Of a stretch of 64,000 nt of DNA, positions 9,459 to 19,063 are shown piece after piece. The notes beneath the pieces were generated by a model. The model saw nothing but the letters and a program-made list of their open reading frames with translations. It was not told the origin of the DNA and searched no databases. Positions within the stretch are counted from its first letter, which is position 1, and each line of letters opens with the position of its first letter. Both the position numbers and the translations under genes were made by a program. The DNA comes from Candidatus Zhuqueibacterota bacterium (GTDB taxonomy: Bacteria; Zhuqueibacterota; Zhuqueibacteria; Residuimicrobiales; Oceaniaggregativiventaceae): assembly GCA_014728115.1 (NCBI GenBank), contig WJME01000301.1:1-64000 (forward strand), given 5' to 3'.

Positions 9459-12400
9459 TTATTGCCCAGACATAACAAAAAAGTTCAACACGGCGCCCAT
9501 GAGTTGGTTTCGTTCATTTTCCAGAATAATCGATTCAAAAGGAATGGACATGACAACAGAACTATACTCGCCCTGATACCCTATGGCAGCGCCGAATTCA
9601 TTTTCAGAAAACCTCAAGATCGCTTTTGCCTGACTTTTTTTAGCCGGTTCAAGTGCATCCGGAGCTTCGACCGGATAAATGTCCAGGTCCTGACCTGCAT
9701 TGTAGACCATTTCGGTTTTAACGGGCAAGAATTCCGGATCCACGGAAAAAATCTTGCCGCGGCCGGCAGCCCGTGGGGTTGCCCATTCTATTTTGAGAAC
9801 AGAGTGTGCAAATTCAGCAACAGTACTATCCTTGTTTTGGTCACCATACAGTTCAGACCCCACATATGCGCCTGAAATAAAAAGATCGATATTCTGCTGC
9901 GCTGCCCATCTCAGACGTTCGATCAATGAGACAGGAAATGCTTTGAATTCCACTGAATCGACCAGACGGTTGCGAACAGGAGTGGCTCGTTCCTCTCCCA
10001 GAATGAGATCGATGAGTGAATAATCCAGGGAAACGGAATCCAGTTTCATAAACACTTCATCGCTCATCGAAACAAACCCTTGGCCATTGGCCCGCAATGC
10101 TTTACCATGAATGAATGGATAATCGAAATCATTGCCGGCAAGGATTCTGGTTTCATAATCCGCATAACTGGCACCATGTCCCGGGGCATCATTGCTGATA
10201 AATTTAGAATCCGGATTATAATCCCATTGCATCCCGGTATACCCCAGATCCCAATACGCTGCGACCCCCTGATCGATAAATCCCATAATTTGGTCGGATT
10301 CAACACGCAGGGGACCTGACACACGATCAAAACCGTTGACGATCAAGACCTCAGGATTGGATTCAAACCGGCAAACCGACAGGGTCTCTGACGGAAAACT
10401 TTCTCCCCCGCGATTGGCTGCCGTCACCCGGAAACTGTAAATCTTGCCGGGTTCCAAATCATTGAAGATCATCCTCGGTTCTCTGGCTATCTGGCCATTA
10501 TCAAATCCCCCATCTTCGATACGGGTATAGACAATATATTCCTCGGGTGTGGCCGTAGGTTCCAATGGGTCTTTACGAGGCTGCCATTCAAGAACCAAAT
10601 TCCCGGCGTCATTAAACCGGGCAGCAAAATGATCGACTGGCAGAGGCTGTACAATGTACTCATCCTGATGCTGAAACGAGGCAAACTTTAGGATCGCTTT
10701 GTACATGGCACGACTGACATCAAACCGAAACCGGGGATCGAGGGCAAACTGCATATCGAGATAATTTTGATGGGAGAGCAATTCTACCAGAACAGCAGGC
10801 ACATTAGGACGATAAGCTTCACTATATTGCCCATCCATGAGCTGGCGACGGGACCAGGTGGAATCATACAAAGCCTGTAAATCACGCACAATAGAGGTCT
10901 GCATAATATCCGCAAGGTCACGATTGGCAAGCCGGGATTGTCCATCCGGAAAAAAAATAGTCGTGTCTGCTCCTTCCAGGCTATAGATACTCAGAGTCCC
11001 CACGGTCGTATCATTACGGGTAATTCCGGCATCGGTGTGCATGGCCATGGAAAGATCGATGGGGATACCCAGTCCGTCAACATCACGTTTTTTGTTTGGA
11101 CCAAAAGGCTTTCCCTTGAGATAATTGACCCATTCGCCACGGCTCTGATAGTCATCCCGATAGTCATCATTTTCATTCAGATTCCATACCAATGAATCAG
11201 GCATCCCGCTGGCTTGCAGATAGTATCGTGCCGCCTCCATGAAACGGGGACGGTCACTGGTGCGGCCACCCCGAGCGATCACCCCCATACCTCCTCCAAA
11301 CCGTACCGCATCCGCAGATAAAAGTTGACCTGTTTTGTGGCTGCCAGGGGTCAAGACCACTTTGGCAGAATCGGGGTTCACACCGCGGGGAAAACGAAAC
11401 CGGCCCAAAAAGACCCATGTCTTGCCGCCGATTTGCTGATTAACCAAAAATTTTGTTTGCCCGCCGAGATGATGTATGGTATATTGAGCATCGTCGACAT
11501 TTTGCTCAGAGGGATGATAAGACACATACACTGCATAATCTCCTTTTGCCGGGATGTCGGGAATCCATTCGGCTCGAGGCCTTTCTGCAGAATCGATCAA
11601 AGCCACGCGATAACTGCCCTGCTGAAACGGATTTTCATTGCCGACATAAGGAGTATCACCCACTGCAAATCCGGTTTGATTACCCTGTATCCAAGATCCA
11701 CTGGTTTCCAGATACCGGCTGTTGGGGTCGGTATCTGGCTTGTCGTTATCTACAATGGCCCAGTGAATCTGCCAATCCCTTTCCCTTGGCAGAAACACCG
11801 TGGCGCCGGCGTTCTCCAGCATTGGAGTCAGAAAGGGCAGTACAAAGGATAGAGGCAACAGATCTTCCACGGTTTGAAACAGGCGTGGTCGCTGCCATTC
11901 CCATCGATGCTTGTTATGTGAATAGTACCATCCGTGACTGTGCCACAGGGCAAGATGCTGGTCTTGCAATCCTTGCGAGATATTTAGCGGTCGCGATATC
12001 CGGCGGACCAACGGTTTTACTTTGAGTTCTGGAACCCGGGCCATTCTTGTGCTGTCGATCGGCATCATGGCATCACGATACAAATTCGGCACCAGTTGTT
12101 GTATCGGTACATCCAGTGAATACATGTTTAGACTGAAATCTCTGTACTTGCGTCCGAGAATTTCGCGCAGCACAGTGTAGGCATTTTGCGTGTTTTCAGG
12201 TCGAAACGGCGGATAGGAAAAGACCTTATTAAAAAAGATCTCGATAGTTTCCTGGTTGGCATTGACAAAGATAGAATCGATCCTCACAGCGGGTGACAAC
12301 TGTAAGGGAGATCCTGTTTGAATGCATACTCTTAAGAATTGCTCGGTTTTTAAATGGACATCCAGAGTTTGCTTGTCCATGCCTGTATAATCATAATGCT

Positions 12401-12491
12401 TTGAAAGCTGCGGGCCACAACCAGCCCAAAGGCTCGCCCCCACAATGACTGCGTATAGAATCCATATGATGTTTTGATGTTTATCTTTCAA
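9459..12491 (-). CDS. Modular exported N-acetylmuramoyl-L-alanine amidase with golvesin-like and FnIII domains
   Basis: Protein of 1010 aa. I place the start at TTG 12491 because GGAG lies six bases before it; a GTG at 12503 has no such site. The N-terminus is a hydrophobic signal ending ASLWAGC, an imperfect lipobox. A GerMN-like domain follows (SIFVNANQETIEIFFNKV), then an amidase_3 domain interrupted by a beta-rich golvesin-type insert (RAEWIPDIPAKGDYAVYVSY to DAVRFGG). The amidase resumes with the zinc-ligand region MAMHTDAGI and catalytic AVLVELLSHQNYLD. A fibronectin III domain (FRVTAANRGG) and a ~300-residue alpha/beta C-terminal domain complete it. Relatives in Bacteroidota are often labelled xanthan lyase. 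Likely role: peptidoglycan cleavage in the periplasm. Confidence 0.8.
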   Translation of the reverse strand: MKDKHQNIIWILYAVIVGASLWAGCGPQLSKHYDYTGMDKQTLDVHLKTEQFLRVCIQTGSPLQLSPAVRIDSIFVNANQETIEIFFNKVFSYPPFRPENTQNAYTVLREILGRKYRDFSLNMYSLDVPIQQLVPNLYRDAMMPIDSTRMARVPELKVKPLVRRISRPLNISQGLQDQHLALWHSHGWYYSHNKHRWEWQRPRLFQTVEDLLPLSFVLPFLTPMLENAGATVFLPRERDWQIHWAIVDNDKPDTDPNSRYLETSGSWIQGNQTGFAVGDTPYVGNENPFQQGSYRVALIDSAERPRAEWIPDIPAKGDYAVYVSYHPSEQNVDDAQYTIHHLGGQTKFLVNQQIGGKTWVFLGRFRFPRGVNPDSAKVVLTPGSHKTGQLLSADAVRFGGGMGVIARGGRTSDRPRFMEAARYYLQASGMPDSLVWNLNENDDYRDDYQSRGEWVNYLKGKPFGPNKKRDVDGLGIPIDLSMAMHTDAGITRNDTTVGTLSIYSLEGADTTIFFPDGQSRLANRDLADIMQTSIVRDLQALYDSTWSRRQLMDGQYSEAYRPNVPAVLVELLSHQNYLDMQFALDPRFRFDVSRAMYKAILKFASFQHQDEYIVQPLPVDHFAARFNDAGNLVLEWQPRKDPLEPTATPEEYIVYTRIEDGGFDNGQIAREPRMIFNDLEPGKIYSFRVTAANRGGESFPSETLSVCRFESNPEVLIVNGFDRVSGPLRVESDQIMGFIDQGVAAYWDLGYTGMQWDYNPDSKFISNDAPGHGASYADYETRILAGNDFDYPFIHGKALRANGQGFVSMSDEVFMKLDSVSLDYSLIDLILGEERATPVRNRLVDSVEFKAFPVSLIERLRWAAQQNIDLFISGAYVGSELYGDQNKDSTVAEFAHSVLKIEWATPRAAGRGKIFSVDPEFLPVKTEMVYNAGQDLDIYPVEAPDALEPAKKSQAKAILRFSENEFGAAIGYQGEYSSVVMSIPFESIILENERNQLMGAVLNFFVMSGQ

Positions 12492-12525
12492 GACTTTCTC
12501 CACTGTCCATTGGACAAATTTTGTA

Positions 12526-12555
12526 TGTGTAACAGGAATTTTGCATCTGTGTCAA
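12526..12555 (-). promoter_or_regulatory. Candidate promoter of the amidase gene
   Basis: On the minus strand a perfect TTGACA (12555-12550) is followed after 18 bp by TACACA (12531-12526). The -10 is poor, so confidence is modest. The leader would be ~30 nt and would include the GGAG used by the TTG start. Confidence 0.4.
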
Positions 12556-12768
12556 GTAAAAATACACCGATCAAAATAACTTGTATGCCAACAAACTCGA
12601 TGTATTCCAAGAATAAACCTATAAATGAATACATCATCCGAGGTTGAGCCACAATTTTCCGTGGTTTCAGTGTATTCTGTGGTTTGACCATTTTTCGAGT
12701 GCATTAAACTTACATTTTTTTCATCAAACAATCAAGAACGTTCCAATCGGCAAAGTGAAAAGCCGGAC

Positions 12769-12797
12769 TTGATTCTCTGATCAAGGCTTGTTATCTT
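12769..12797 (+). promoter_or_regulatory. Candidate promoter of sbcDC
   Basis: TTGATT (12769-12774), 17 bp, TATCTT (12792-12797). The start would be near 12804, giving a very short leader that still includes the TGGAGG ribosome-binding site at 12808-12813. Confidence 0.42.
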
Positions 12798-12818
12798 TTG
12801 CACAGAATGGAGGAACAC

Positions 12819-14048
12819 ATGAAAATCTTGCATACATCAGACTGGCATTTGGGAAAACGACTGGACCGGTTCTCGCGTATTTCAGAGCAAAAACTCGTTA
12901 TGGATGAACTGGTTGCGCAAGTCGAATCACACGATATCGATCTGGTCTTGATCAGCGGCGATCTGTTCGACACATTTAATCCGGCTGCAGAGGCCATCGA
13001 TCTGTTTTACCGCTCACTGGTCCGCTTATCAGGCTATGGCAAACGGGCCGTGATCGCTATTGCAGGCAATCATGATTCACCCGAACGCATTCAAGCCCCA
13101 AATCCGTTGGCCCGGGAATGCGGAATCGTATTTGCGGGATATCCACAGACGCTGATCACACCGTTTGAATTATTGGATGGATTTAGCATGCTCAACAGCG
13201 AACCCGGGTTCATAGAGTTGTCACTCCCCCGCTATGACTATTCAGTGCGAATTTTGTTGACTCCCTATGCAAACCAGGTGCGTCTGCAAACCTATTTGGG
13301 AGGCGATTCCGGGAAAAGCCTGCAAGAGGTGTTGAGCCAACACTGGCAAAACCTCTCCGAAAAATACTGTGATGCCAAAGGCATTAATCTGTTGGTAACC
13401 CATCTCATGATCACACAGCCAGGCCAAGATCCACCGGAAGAACCGGATGAGGAAAAGCCTATCTTGCATGTCGGCGGGGCCGAAGCCATTACCACAGCTG
13501 CGATTCCGGAGGAAATTCAATATACAGCTCTGGGGCATCTGCATCGTCAGCAAGTTATTCGGGAATCGCCCCATCCGGTGATTTACAGCGGCAGCCCGTT
13601 AGCGTATAGTTTTGCCGAGGCAGATCAGGATAAATATTTCATGCTTTTACAAGCAGAACCCGGCCGCCCCATCGAATGGACCCGCCATGTCTTGACCTCC
13701 GGGAAACGGCTTTACCGGCAACGGTTTTCAAACGTAAGAGATGCCGTACAATGGCTAAATCAACATCAGGATAGTTGGGTCGAACTGACCATGAACACCG
13801 AGACGTTTTTATCTGCAAAAGAGAAACGACTATTGCTCGATAGCCACGAAGGAATTACCAGCATCATTCCGGAAATAAAAAATCAAAATGCATTTGCCGG
13901 TGAATCAGAAACACAGATAGATCTCAACCGTTCCATACAGGATCTTTTTGTGGACTATTTTCGCAGCAAACATCAACAAGATCCCTCGGATGAACTATTG
14001 GATCTGTTTCGGGAACTTTTGGCGCAGGAACAGGAGGATGAGGCATGA
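12819..14048 (+). CDS. sbcD: Exonuclease subunit SbcD (Mre11-type)
   Basis: Protein of 409 aa from the ATG at 12819, which is preceded by TGGAGG at a good distance. It is the metal-dependent nuclease half of SbcCD, which cuts hairpins and protein-blocked DNA ends. The calcineurin-like phosphoesterase motifs are all present: HTSDWHLGK at the N-terminus, LISGDLFD, IAGNHDSPERI, VTHLMI and ALGHLHRQQ, giving the His/Asp ligands of the two-manganese site. The C-terminal ~130 residues form the SbcC-binding region. The stop codon overlaps the sbcC start (ATGA), so the subunits are translationally coupled. Confidence 0.96.
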   Translation: MKILHTSDWHLGKRLDRFSRISEQKLVMDELVAQVESHDIDLVLISGDLFDTFNPAAEAIDLFYRSLVRLSGYGKRAVIAIAGNHDSPERIQAPNPLARECGIVFAGYPQTLITPFELLDGFSMLNSEPGFIELSLPRYDYSVRILLTPYANQVRLQTYLGGDSGKSLQEVLSQHWQNLSEKYCDAKGINLLVTHLMITQPGQDPPEEPDEEKPILHVGGAEAITTAAIPEEIQYTALGHLHRQQVIRESPHPVIYSGSPLAYSFAEADQDKYFMLLQAEPGRPIEWTRHVLTSGKRLYRQRFSNVRDAVQWLNQHQDSWVELTMNTETFLSAKEKRLLLDSHEGITSIIPEIKNQNAFAGESETQIDLNRSIQDLFVDYFRSKHQQDPSDELLDLFRELLAQEQEDEA

Positions 14049-17000
14049 TTCCAGTGCAACTGGTGCTCAAGGGACTCTATTCATATCAGGAAGAACAGAT
14101 CATCGATTTTGAAAAGCTGACTGAGGCACACCTGTTCGGTATTTTTGGTTCTGTGGGCAGCGGCAAATCAACCATTCTTGAAGCCGTCTCTTATGCTCTC
14201 TATGGAGAAACCGAACGGCTGAACCGACAGGATGACCGCAGTTACAATATGATGAATCTCAAATCCAGAGAGCTATGGATCGATTTTACGTTCAGACTAA
14301 CATCTGACAGACTCTATCGATTCACTGTTTCCGGCAAACGCCACAAACAGCAATTTGAAAAAATATCCGCGTTCGACCGGAATGCCTATGAAATGAAAGA
14401 TGGCGAGTGGATTCCACTCGAGAGCACAGATGCCGAACAAGTCTTAGGGTTGAGTTATAAAAACTTTCGCCGCACCATCATTATTCCGCAGGGTAAATTC
14501 GAAGAATTTTTACAACTCAGACCCAAAGACCGCACCACCATGCTCAAGGAACTCTTTGGATTGGAAAAATATGAACTCTTGCCACAGGTCAGCAGACTGG
14601 AAAGGCAGAACGATGAACAACGCACTCTGTTAAAAGGCCAGCTCTCGCAAATCAAAGAAGCGGATGCACAAGAGATTGCACAAGAAGAAAATGAGGTCTC
14701 AGAGCTGACAGCGCGAATCCTGTCGCATGAAAAAAAGGCCAAAGAACACCAGGCAGAATTGCTCAGGTATCGCGAGTTACAGGATCTTTTTAAAAGGTTA
14801 AACGAATCAGAGCAACGCAAAATAGAACTCGAAGCACAGGAAAAAGAATACAGCCAGCTCGAAAAAACAATTCAAGACGTTCAGACCTGTCGATTGCAGT
14901 TTGCAGATCTGATCGAACGCATGCAAGAGACAGAGCAACAGCACTCCGATCTAGGAAAACAGATCGAACAGAGAGAACGCGAAATCAAAAAATTGCTGGA
15001 ATCGCGGGACAAGGCGCAAACAGACCTACAGCGAGCCCGGGAGAGGTTTGAAAAAAGAGATGAAACCAGAGAAAAAACACGCGATTTGCAAACTATTCTC
15101 GAACTTTTGCAGCTGAAAGAAAAATCCCAAAATCTGCAGAACGAAGTCAATGAACAGTCACAAAAAGCTGAACAGGCCACAACCCTCTATCAGTCAATGT
15201 CGCAGGAAGAAAAGCAGACCTATCAGGATCTGAGTGCACTTTATCAAAACCTCCCGGATGTTTCAGCTCTTAAGGACCTCAAACAATGGCATCAGAAACA
15301 AGCTGATCTGATGAAACAAAAAGGCCAAGTCGAGGAGGATCTTGAATACCAGAACAAGCAAATAAACGACCTGATACAACACAGCAAAGAACTTGTACCT
15401 GAATACGCCGATTTGTTACCCGATTTTGAAGCGCTGCTCGATTTATTCAGCAAAGAAAGAGAGCGGCTGCAAACAGAACAAAGCCATCAGCAAAAACAAA
15501 TTCAGCACAAATGGGTCTATGCGAAACTGGACGAGTTTGCCAAAGAATTAAAAAAAGGATCCCCCTGTCCTCTTTGCGGATCTTTGGAACACAAGAAAAA
15601 ATTTGACGGCGCTGAACACAAGCAAAAGGTACAAGAACTGCAACAGCGACTGAATCAGTTGGACCACTCGCTCGAACACATTGATAACAAAGTAGACCAT
15701 CTCAAACAAAACCAAACCAGTTACCGGCACTATACCCATATTCGAGAGAATCTGAATAAAAAGCTCAAACAATTCTCTAATGAACTGGAGGATCATGCCA
15801 AGGCTTTTAAAGGAATAAAGGCTCAAAAAGATCCGGGAAAGATCGATAGCGAGCTCGCACAGGCCCAAGAGATAAAAGAAAAAATCACGACGCTGGAAAA
15901 AAAGTACAAAAAGACCCGAGAGCAGACCGAAAAAACACAAAAAGAAACAGAGTCTGCAAAACACCGGTTCGATCAGGCAACAAAGGGTCTGCATCAAATC
16001 CAAGTTCAGCAAGAAACGCTTTTGACGCAACTGGTGCATTTACAATTTCAACAATATGAAGACAAATCCCCAGAGTGGCTTAGGAACGCTATCGACAGGG
16101 GGAATGAAATGGTACTTTCGATGCAGAGCGATCTCGAACAGGCAGAAACACAATTTCAGGAGATTCAATCGAGCGTTCAGCAGGTGATCGCTGACCAGCA
16201 AGCAGATAAAAAATTTCTACAACAACTTTACGATAAAACCGGCTCGTTGAACGAAACTCTGCAAACCCGGCTGGTCGATTCTCCTTACGACTCTATCGAT
16301 GAAATCAAAGCGATACTCGCCACAGAGCTGGACATTAAAGAATCAGAGCAGGAACTCAAATCTTTCCAGCATGCCCTCTTTGCGGCCAGACAAGCTTTTT
16401 CCGAGTTGACGGCAGCCTGTAAAGACAAAAACTATGATCCCGGATTGCACCGAGAGTGTGAAGAGCAACTGGAACAACTGGGTAAAGAAATCGATGACTG
16501 GCGCGAACAGGCAGGAGCCAAGAAATCTCGTATCGAACAAATGCGCCTGGCACTTGAAAAACGCAAAAAGCTCGAAAAGGAGATGGTGAAACTCGATCAC
16601 AGACATGAAAATATTAATACCCTGCGGCAGCTCTTTAAAGGCAGTGGTTTTGTAAATTATATCTCTTCGGTTTATTTGCAAAATTTATGTCAGGGTGCGA
16701 ATCACCGGTTTCACCACTTGACCAGACAGAACCTGAGCCTGGTACTGGGTACAGACAATTCATTTCAGATCAGGGACTATCTCAATGAAGGAAAGTTGAG
16801 AAGTATCAAAACATTATCCGGCGGACAAATGTTTCAGGCAGCTTTGTCTTTGGCTCTGGCACTGGCCGAAAACCTGCAGCAATACAACAAGAGCAAGCAA
16901 AACTTTTTCTTTCTGGATGAGGGGTTTGGTTCACAGGACAAAGAATCTTTACAGACCGTATTCGACACCTTGCAGGCGTTGCAAAAAGAAAATCGCATCA

Positions 17001-17113
17001 TCGGGATCATCTCGCATGTGGAAGAGCTGCAACAAGAACTGGATGTCTATTTGCGCATCGTGAATGATGAAGAAACCGGCAGTCAGGTCAAACCGAGCTG
17101 GGAATTGATTTGA
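14045..17113 (+). CDS. sbcC: Exonuclease subunit SbcC (Rad50-type ATPase)
   Basis: Protein of 1022 aa. The N-terminal half-ATPase has Walker A GSVGSGKS (residues 35-42) and the QGKFEEFLQL segment typical of Rad50/SbcC. Two long glutamine- and lysine-rich coiled coils flank a zinc hook, CPLC at residues 508-511, through which two SbcC chains dimerise. The C-terminal half carries the signature LSGGQMFQAALSLALALAE and Walker B FFFLDEGFGSQD. It uses ATP to gate the SbcD nuclease during repair of hairpins and blocked double-strand ends. It overlaps sbcD by four bases. A weak CCCTTT/AAAGGG hairpin at 17116-17133 follows the stop but lacks a T tract. Confidence 0.96.
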   Translation: MIPVQLVLKGLYSYQEEQIIDFEKLTEAHLFGIFGSVGSGKSTILEAVSYALYGETERLNRQDDRSYNMMNLKSRELWIDFTFRLTSDRLYRFTVSGKRHKQQFEKISAFDRNAYEMKDGEWIPLESTDAEQVLGLSYKNFRRTIIIPQGKFEEFLQLRPKDRTTMLKELFGLEKYELLPQVSRLERQNDEQRTLLKGQLSQIKEADAQEIAQEENEVSELTARILSHEKKAKEHQAELLRYRELQDLFKRLNESEQRKIELEAQEKEYSQLEKTIQDVQTCRLQFADLIERMQETEQQHSDLGKQIEQREREIKKLLESRDKAQTDLQRARERFEKRDETREKTRDLQTILELLQLKEKSQNLQNEVNEQSQKAEQATTLYQSMSQEEKQTYQDLSALYQNLPDVSALKDLKQWHQKQADLMKQKGQVEEDLEYQNKQINDLIQHSKELVPEYADLLPDFEALLDLFSKERERLQTEQSHQQKQIQHKWVYAKLDEFAKELKKGSPCPLCGSLEHKKKFDGAEHKQKVQELQQRLNQLDHSLEHIDNKVDHLKQNQTSYRHYTHIRENLNKKLKQFSNELEDHAKAFKGIKAQKDPGKIDSELAQAQEIKEKITTLEKKYKKTREQTEKTQKETESAKHRFDQATKGLHQIQVQQETLLTQLVHLQFQQYEDKSPEWLRNAIDRGNEMVLSMQSDLEQAETQFQEIQSSVQQVIADQQADKKFLQQLYDKTGSLNETLQTRLVDSPYDSIDEIKAILATELDIKESEQELKSFQHALFAARQAFSELTAACKDKNYDPGLHRECEEQLEQLGKEIDDWREQAGAKKSRIEQMRLALEKRKKLEKEMVKLDHRHENINTLRQLFKGSGFVNYISSVYLQNLCQGANHRFHHLTRQNLSLVLGTDNSFQIRDYLNEGKLRSIKTLSGGQMFQAALSLALALAENLQQYNKSKQNFFFLDEGFGSQDKESLQTVFDTLQALQKENRIIGIISHVEELQQELDVYLRIVNDEETGSQVKPSWELI

Positions 17114-17399
17114 CTCCCTTTCAATTTAAAGGGTTGCAATACATATCTCCTGATTCCAGTCGTCAACACCGGGCATGACTGTACAGCTGGATTGATACTT
17201 TAAGTACCCCAATCCGGACTGTAACTGTATAGGATTAAAGGGTAATTCCTTTAGAAATCCATTTGACTCGTTAAAACATTGCTGAATGTATAAAAAGTTT
17301 TGGTTGTATACCCTGAATATTCTCCCTTATTTGCAGAGAAAAGCCCAAACATAGCACCGGAAGACGTATGACTCAAAGAATAAAGCGCACTCTCAATGA

Positions 17400-18938
17400 T
17401 TATGATTTTTTAAAGAGGCGCGACAGAATCGATGGTTTGGGTTTTTCTTCCTTTTTACTCGGCTGCTGTGTTGATGGTTCACCCGGTTTTCTGCTTCTTT
17501 TGTGAGGGGGTCTCCCTCGTCTGGGTTTTTGTCCGGTTCCGCTCTGATACCTGCGTTTTCCCCGATTTCCATGTCGGGGTTTGCTCGACCGTGAATCCGG
17601 GGTCAGGGGATGGTGCACTGCCCGTTGTAAAAATTCTCTGGCCAATAATCCCAATAATCGCCCCCCATCCTCTGCTTGCAACAAGTGTTCGACCACAGGA
17701 AAATAGCGATAGTGGTTCTGGGCCATTGACTCTGGCATGCTACGGTAACGCTGTTCCAGCAACGAGTGTATGCGCTCTGCGAGTTTGATGGCCAAAAATT
17801 CCTCAGAAGGTCTGTAGAATTCCTGCAACGTCACACCGGATTCTTTTGCCAGACGTTGCAATACAGGCATTTTTACAGGATCGAGAATGACAATATTTCT
17901 CGGCGGCATGGCAGGCTCGTGCGACCATTTTATCATTTCACCAAATTGTGACTGGTCACTAGGCAGATCCATGATGATTCGGTGGCTAAAGGCCAAAGCC
18001 TTGTCATGTCTGGCAGCAATATCTGTAGCGATCATGAAGCGCGTTTGTCCCTTTTCAGCCCGGGCAAGCAACCTTTCTTTACCGGCTTCCCGCACGATAA
18101 AACTCACTCTATAGCCGAATCGATTAAATCGATTGATCCACTCTTTGACATCGCTCTGAGATGAAAAGAGGATAAGAGCCGAAATCGGATTTTCCGCTTC
18201 GAGAAAATCAAAAAGGAATTGTTCTTTTTCTGCTTTTTCCGCAAGCAAGTACTCGACATGAGGGTTTCCGGTATCGAAGAAATTCACCGGAAAGGCTAAA
18301 AAATCGGGATCTGGTGAAATGTGATTGATCGTCTTGTGTACCAGCTTGGAGCCGCTTTCGGTAAAAATGATATTTTGTCGGGCATCTGATACATTCCCCA
18401 CTAATTTCTCGAGATCCGGTGCCATCCCACAGGAAATCAATTCATCGATTTTTTCCACAACGAGAACCTGTATATGATAGAGATCGAGTGCCCTTTTGCT
18501 GATCTGTATCTGTATGCTCGAGGGAGTCCCGATGATGATATGAACACCCTTATTCCAGGGCTCGGAGGAGATGGACTCTTGAAGGCCATAGATGCCGGCA
18601 ACCTGGATTTCAGGGCGTGTATTCAATTGTTCCAGGTCCTGATGGATACGCTGAGCCGATTCGGAGGAAGGCGTTAAAATGAGCGCTTGAACATAAGAAA
18701 TTTCAGGATCGATTTTTTCCAGAATCGGCATCAAATAGGCAATTGATCGGCCTTCCTCCACATTGGTATAAATCACCAAATCCTTTTCCTCCAAGATGGG
18801 AGGAATGATTGCCGTTTGCAGATCATTGGGCGTTTCAAACCCGATCTCACTGGCTGCATTGGTTAGGGAAGAATTAAATTTATTAAAGACATCCAAAATG
18901 TTATCCTTTCTGGTTCGTTCATCTCGAGTCCGTACCAA
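17400..18938 (-). CDS. Degenerate DEAD-box-like protein, probably not an ATPase
   Basis: Protein of 512 aa with the two-RecA-domain layout of DEAD-box RNA helicases. The Q-motif glutamine (Q41) survives, but catalytic motifs are lost. Motif I reads TNVEEGRS (58-65) where AxTGSGKT is expected, so the ATP-binding Lys is Arg64. Motif Ia is PSSESAQ, Ib is GTPSS, and DEAD has become EKID (162-165). SAT has become TES, and the HRxGRxxR motif VI is gone (QFGEMIKWS). ATDIAAR of motif V remains. Residues ~355-445 resemble the DeaD dimerisation region (FYRPSEEFLA), and the last ~70 residues are a basic, proline-rich tail fit for RNA binding. The reading frame is long and intact, so I infer a repurposed RNA-binding or scaffold protein. 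The TTG start at 18938 lacks a ribosome-binding site. Confidence 0.75.
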   Translation of the reverse strand: MVRTRDERTRKDNILDVFNKFNSSLTNAASEIGFETPNDLQTAIIPPILEEKDLVIYTNVEEGRSIAYLMPILEKIDPEISYVQALILTPSSESAQRIHQDLEQLNTRPEIQVAGIYGLQESISSEPWNKGVHIIIGTPSSIQIQISKRALDLYHIQVLVVEKIDELISCGMAPDLEKLVGNVSDARQNIIFTESGSKLVHKTINHISPDPDFLAFPVNFFDTGNPHVEYLLAEKAEKEQFLFDFLEAENPISALILFSSQSDVKEWINRFNRFGYRVSFIVREAGKERLLARAEKGQTRFMIATDIAARHDKALAFSHRIIMDLPSDQSQFGEMIKWSHEPAMPPRNIVILDPVKMPVLQRLAKESGVTLQEFYRPSEEFLAIKLAERIHSLLEQRYRSMPESMAQNHYRYFPVVEHLLQAEDGGRLLGLLAREFLQRAVHHPLTPDSRSSKPRHGNRGKRRYQSGTGQKPRRGRPPHKRSRKPGEPSTQQPSKKEEKPKPSILSRLFKKS

Positions 18939-19063
18939 ACGTTCGATGGCCGGACGTCCAAAAAGTAAATGGGCAAAGAATACGTGGGCCAGGATTCTGA
19001 CGCCTACGGCATTCCCGATTTTTTCAAGTCGAACGATGAAAAAGCGGGCGATATTCCTTTGAT

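Larger units (their letters stand above)
12504..12818. other. Divergent intergenic region between the amidase and sbcD
   Basis: About 315 bp with no supported gene. It contains a candidate promoter toward the amidase (12526-12555) and one toward sbcD (12769-12797). A 67-codon open frame across part of it on the minus strand has no ribosome-binding site and no protein-like composition, so I do not call it. Confidence 0.6.

Noticed and set aside
12488-12691. 67-codon minus-strand frame in the sbcD/amidase intergenic region
   Set aside because: No ribosome-binding site, crosses the amidase promoter and start, composition not protein-like.
17116-17133. CCCTTT/AAAGGG hairpin after sbcC
   Set aside because: Only six pairs and no T tract, so not called as a terminator.
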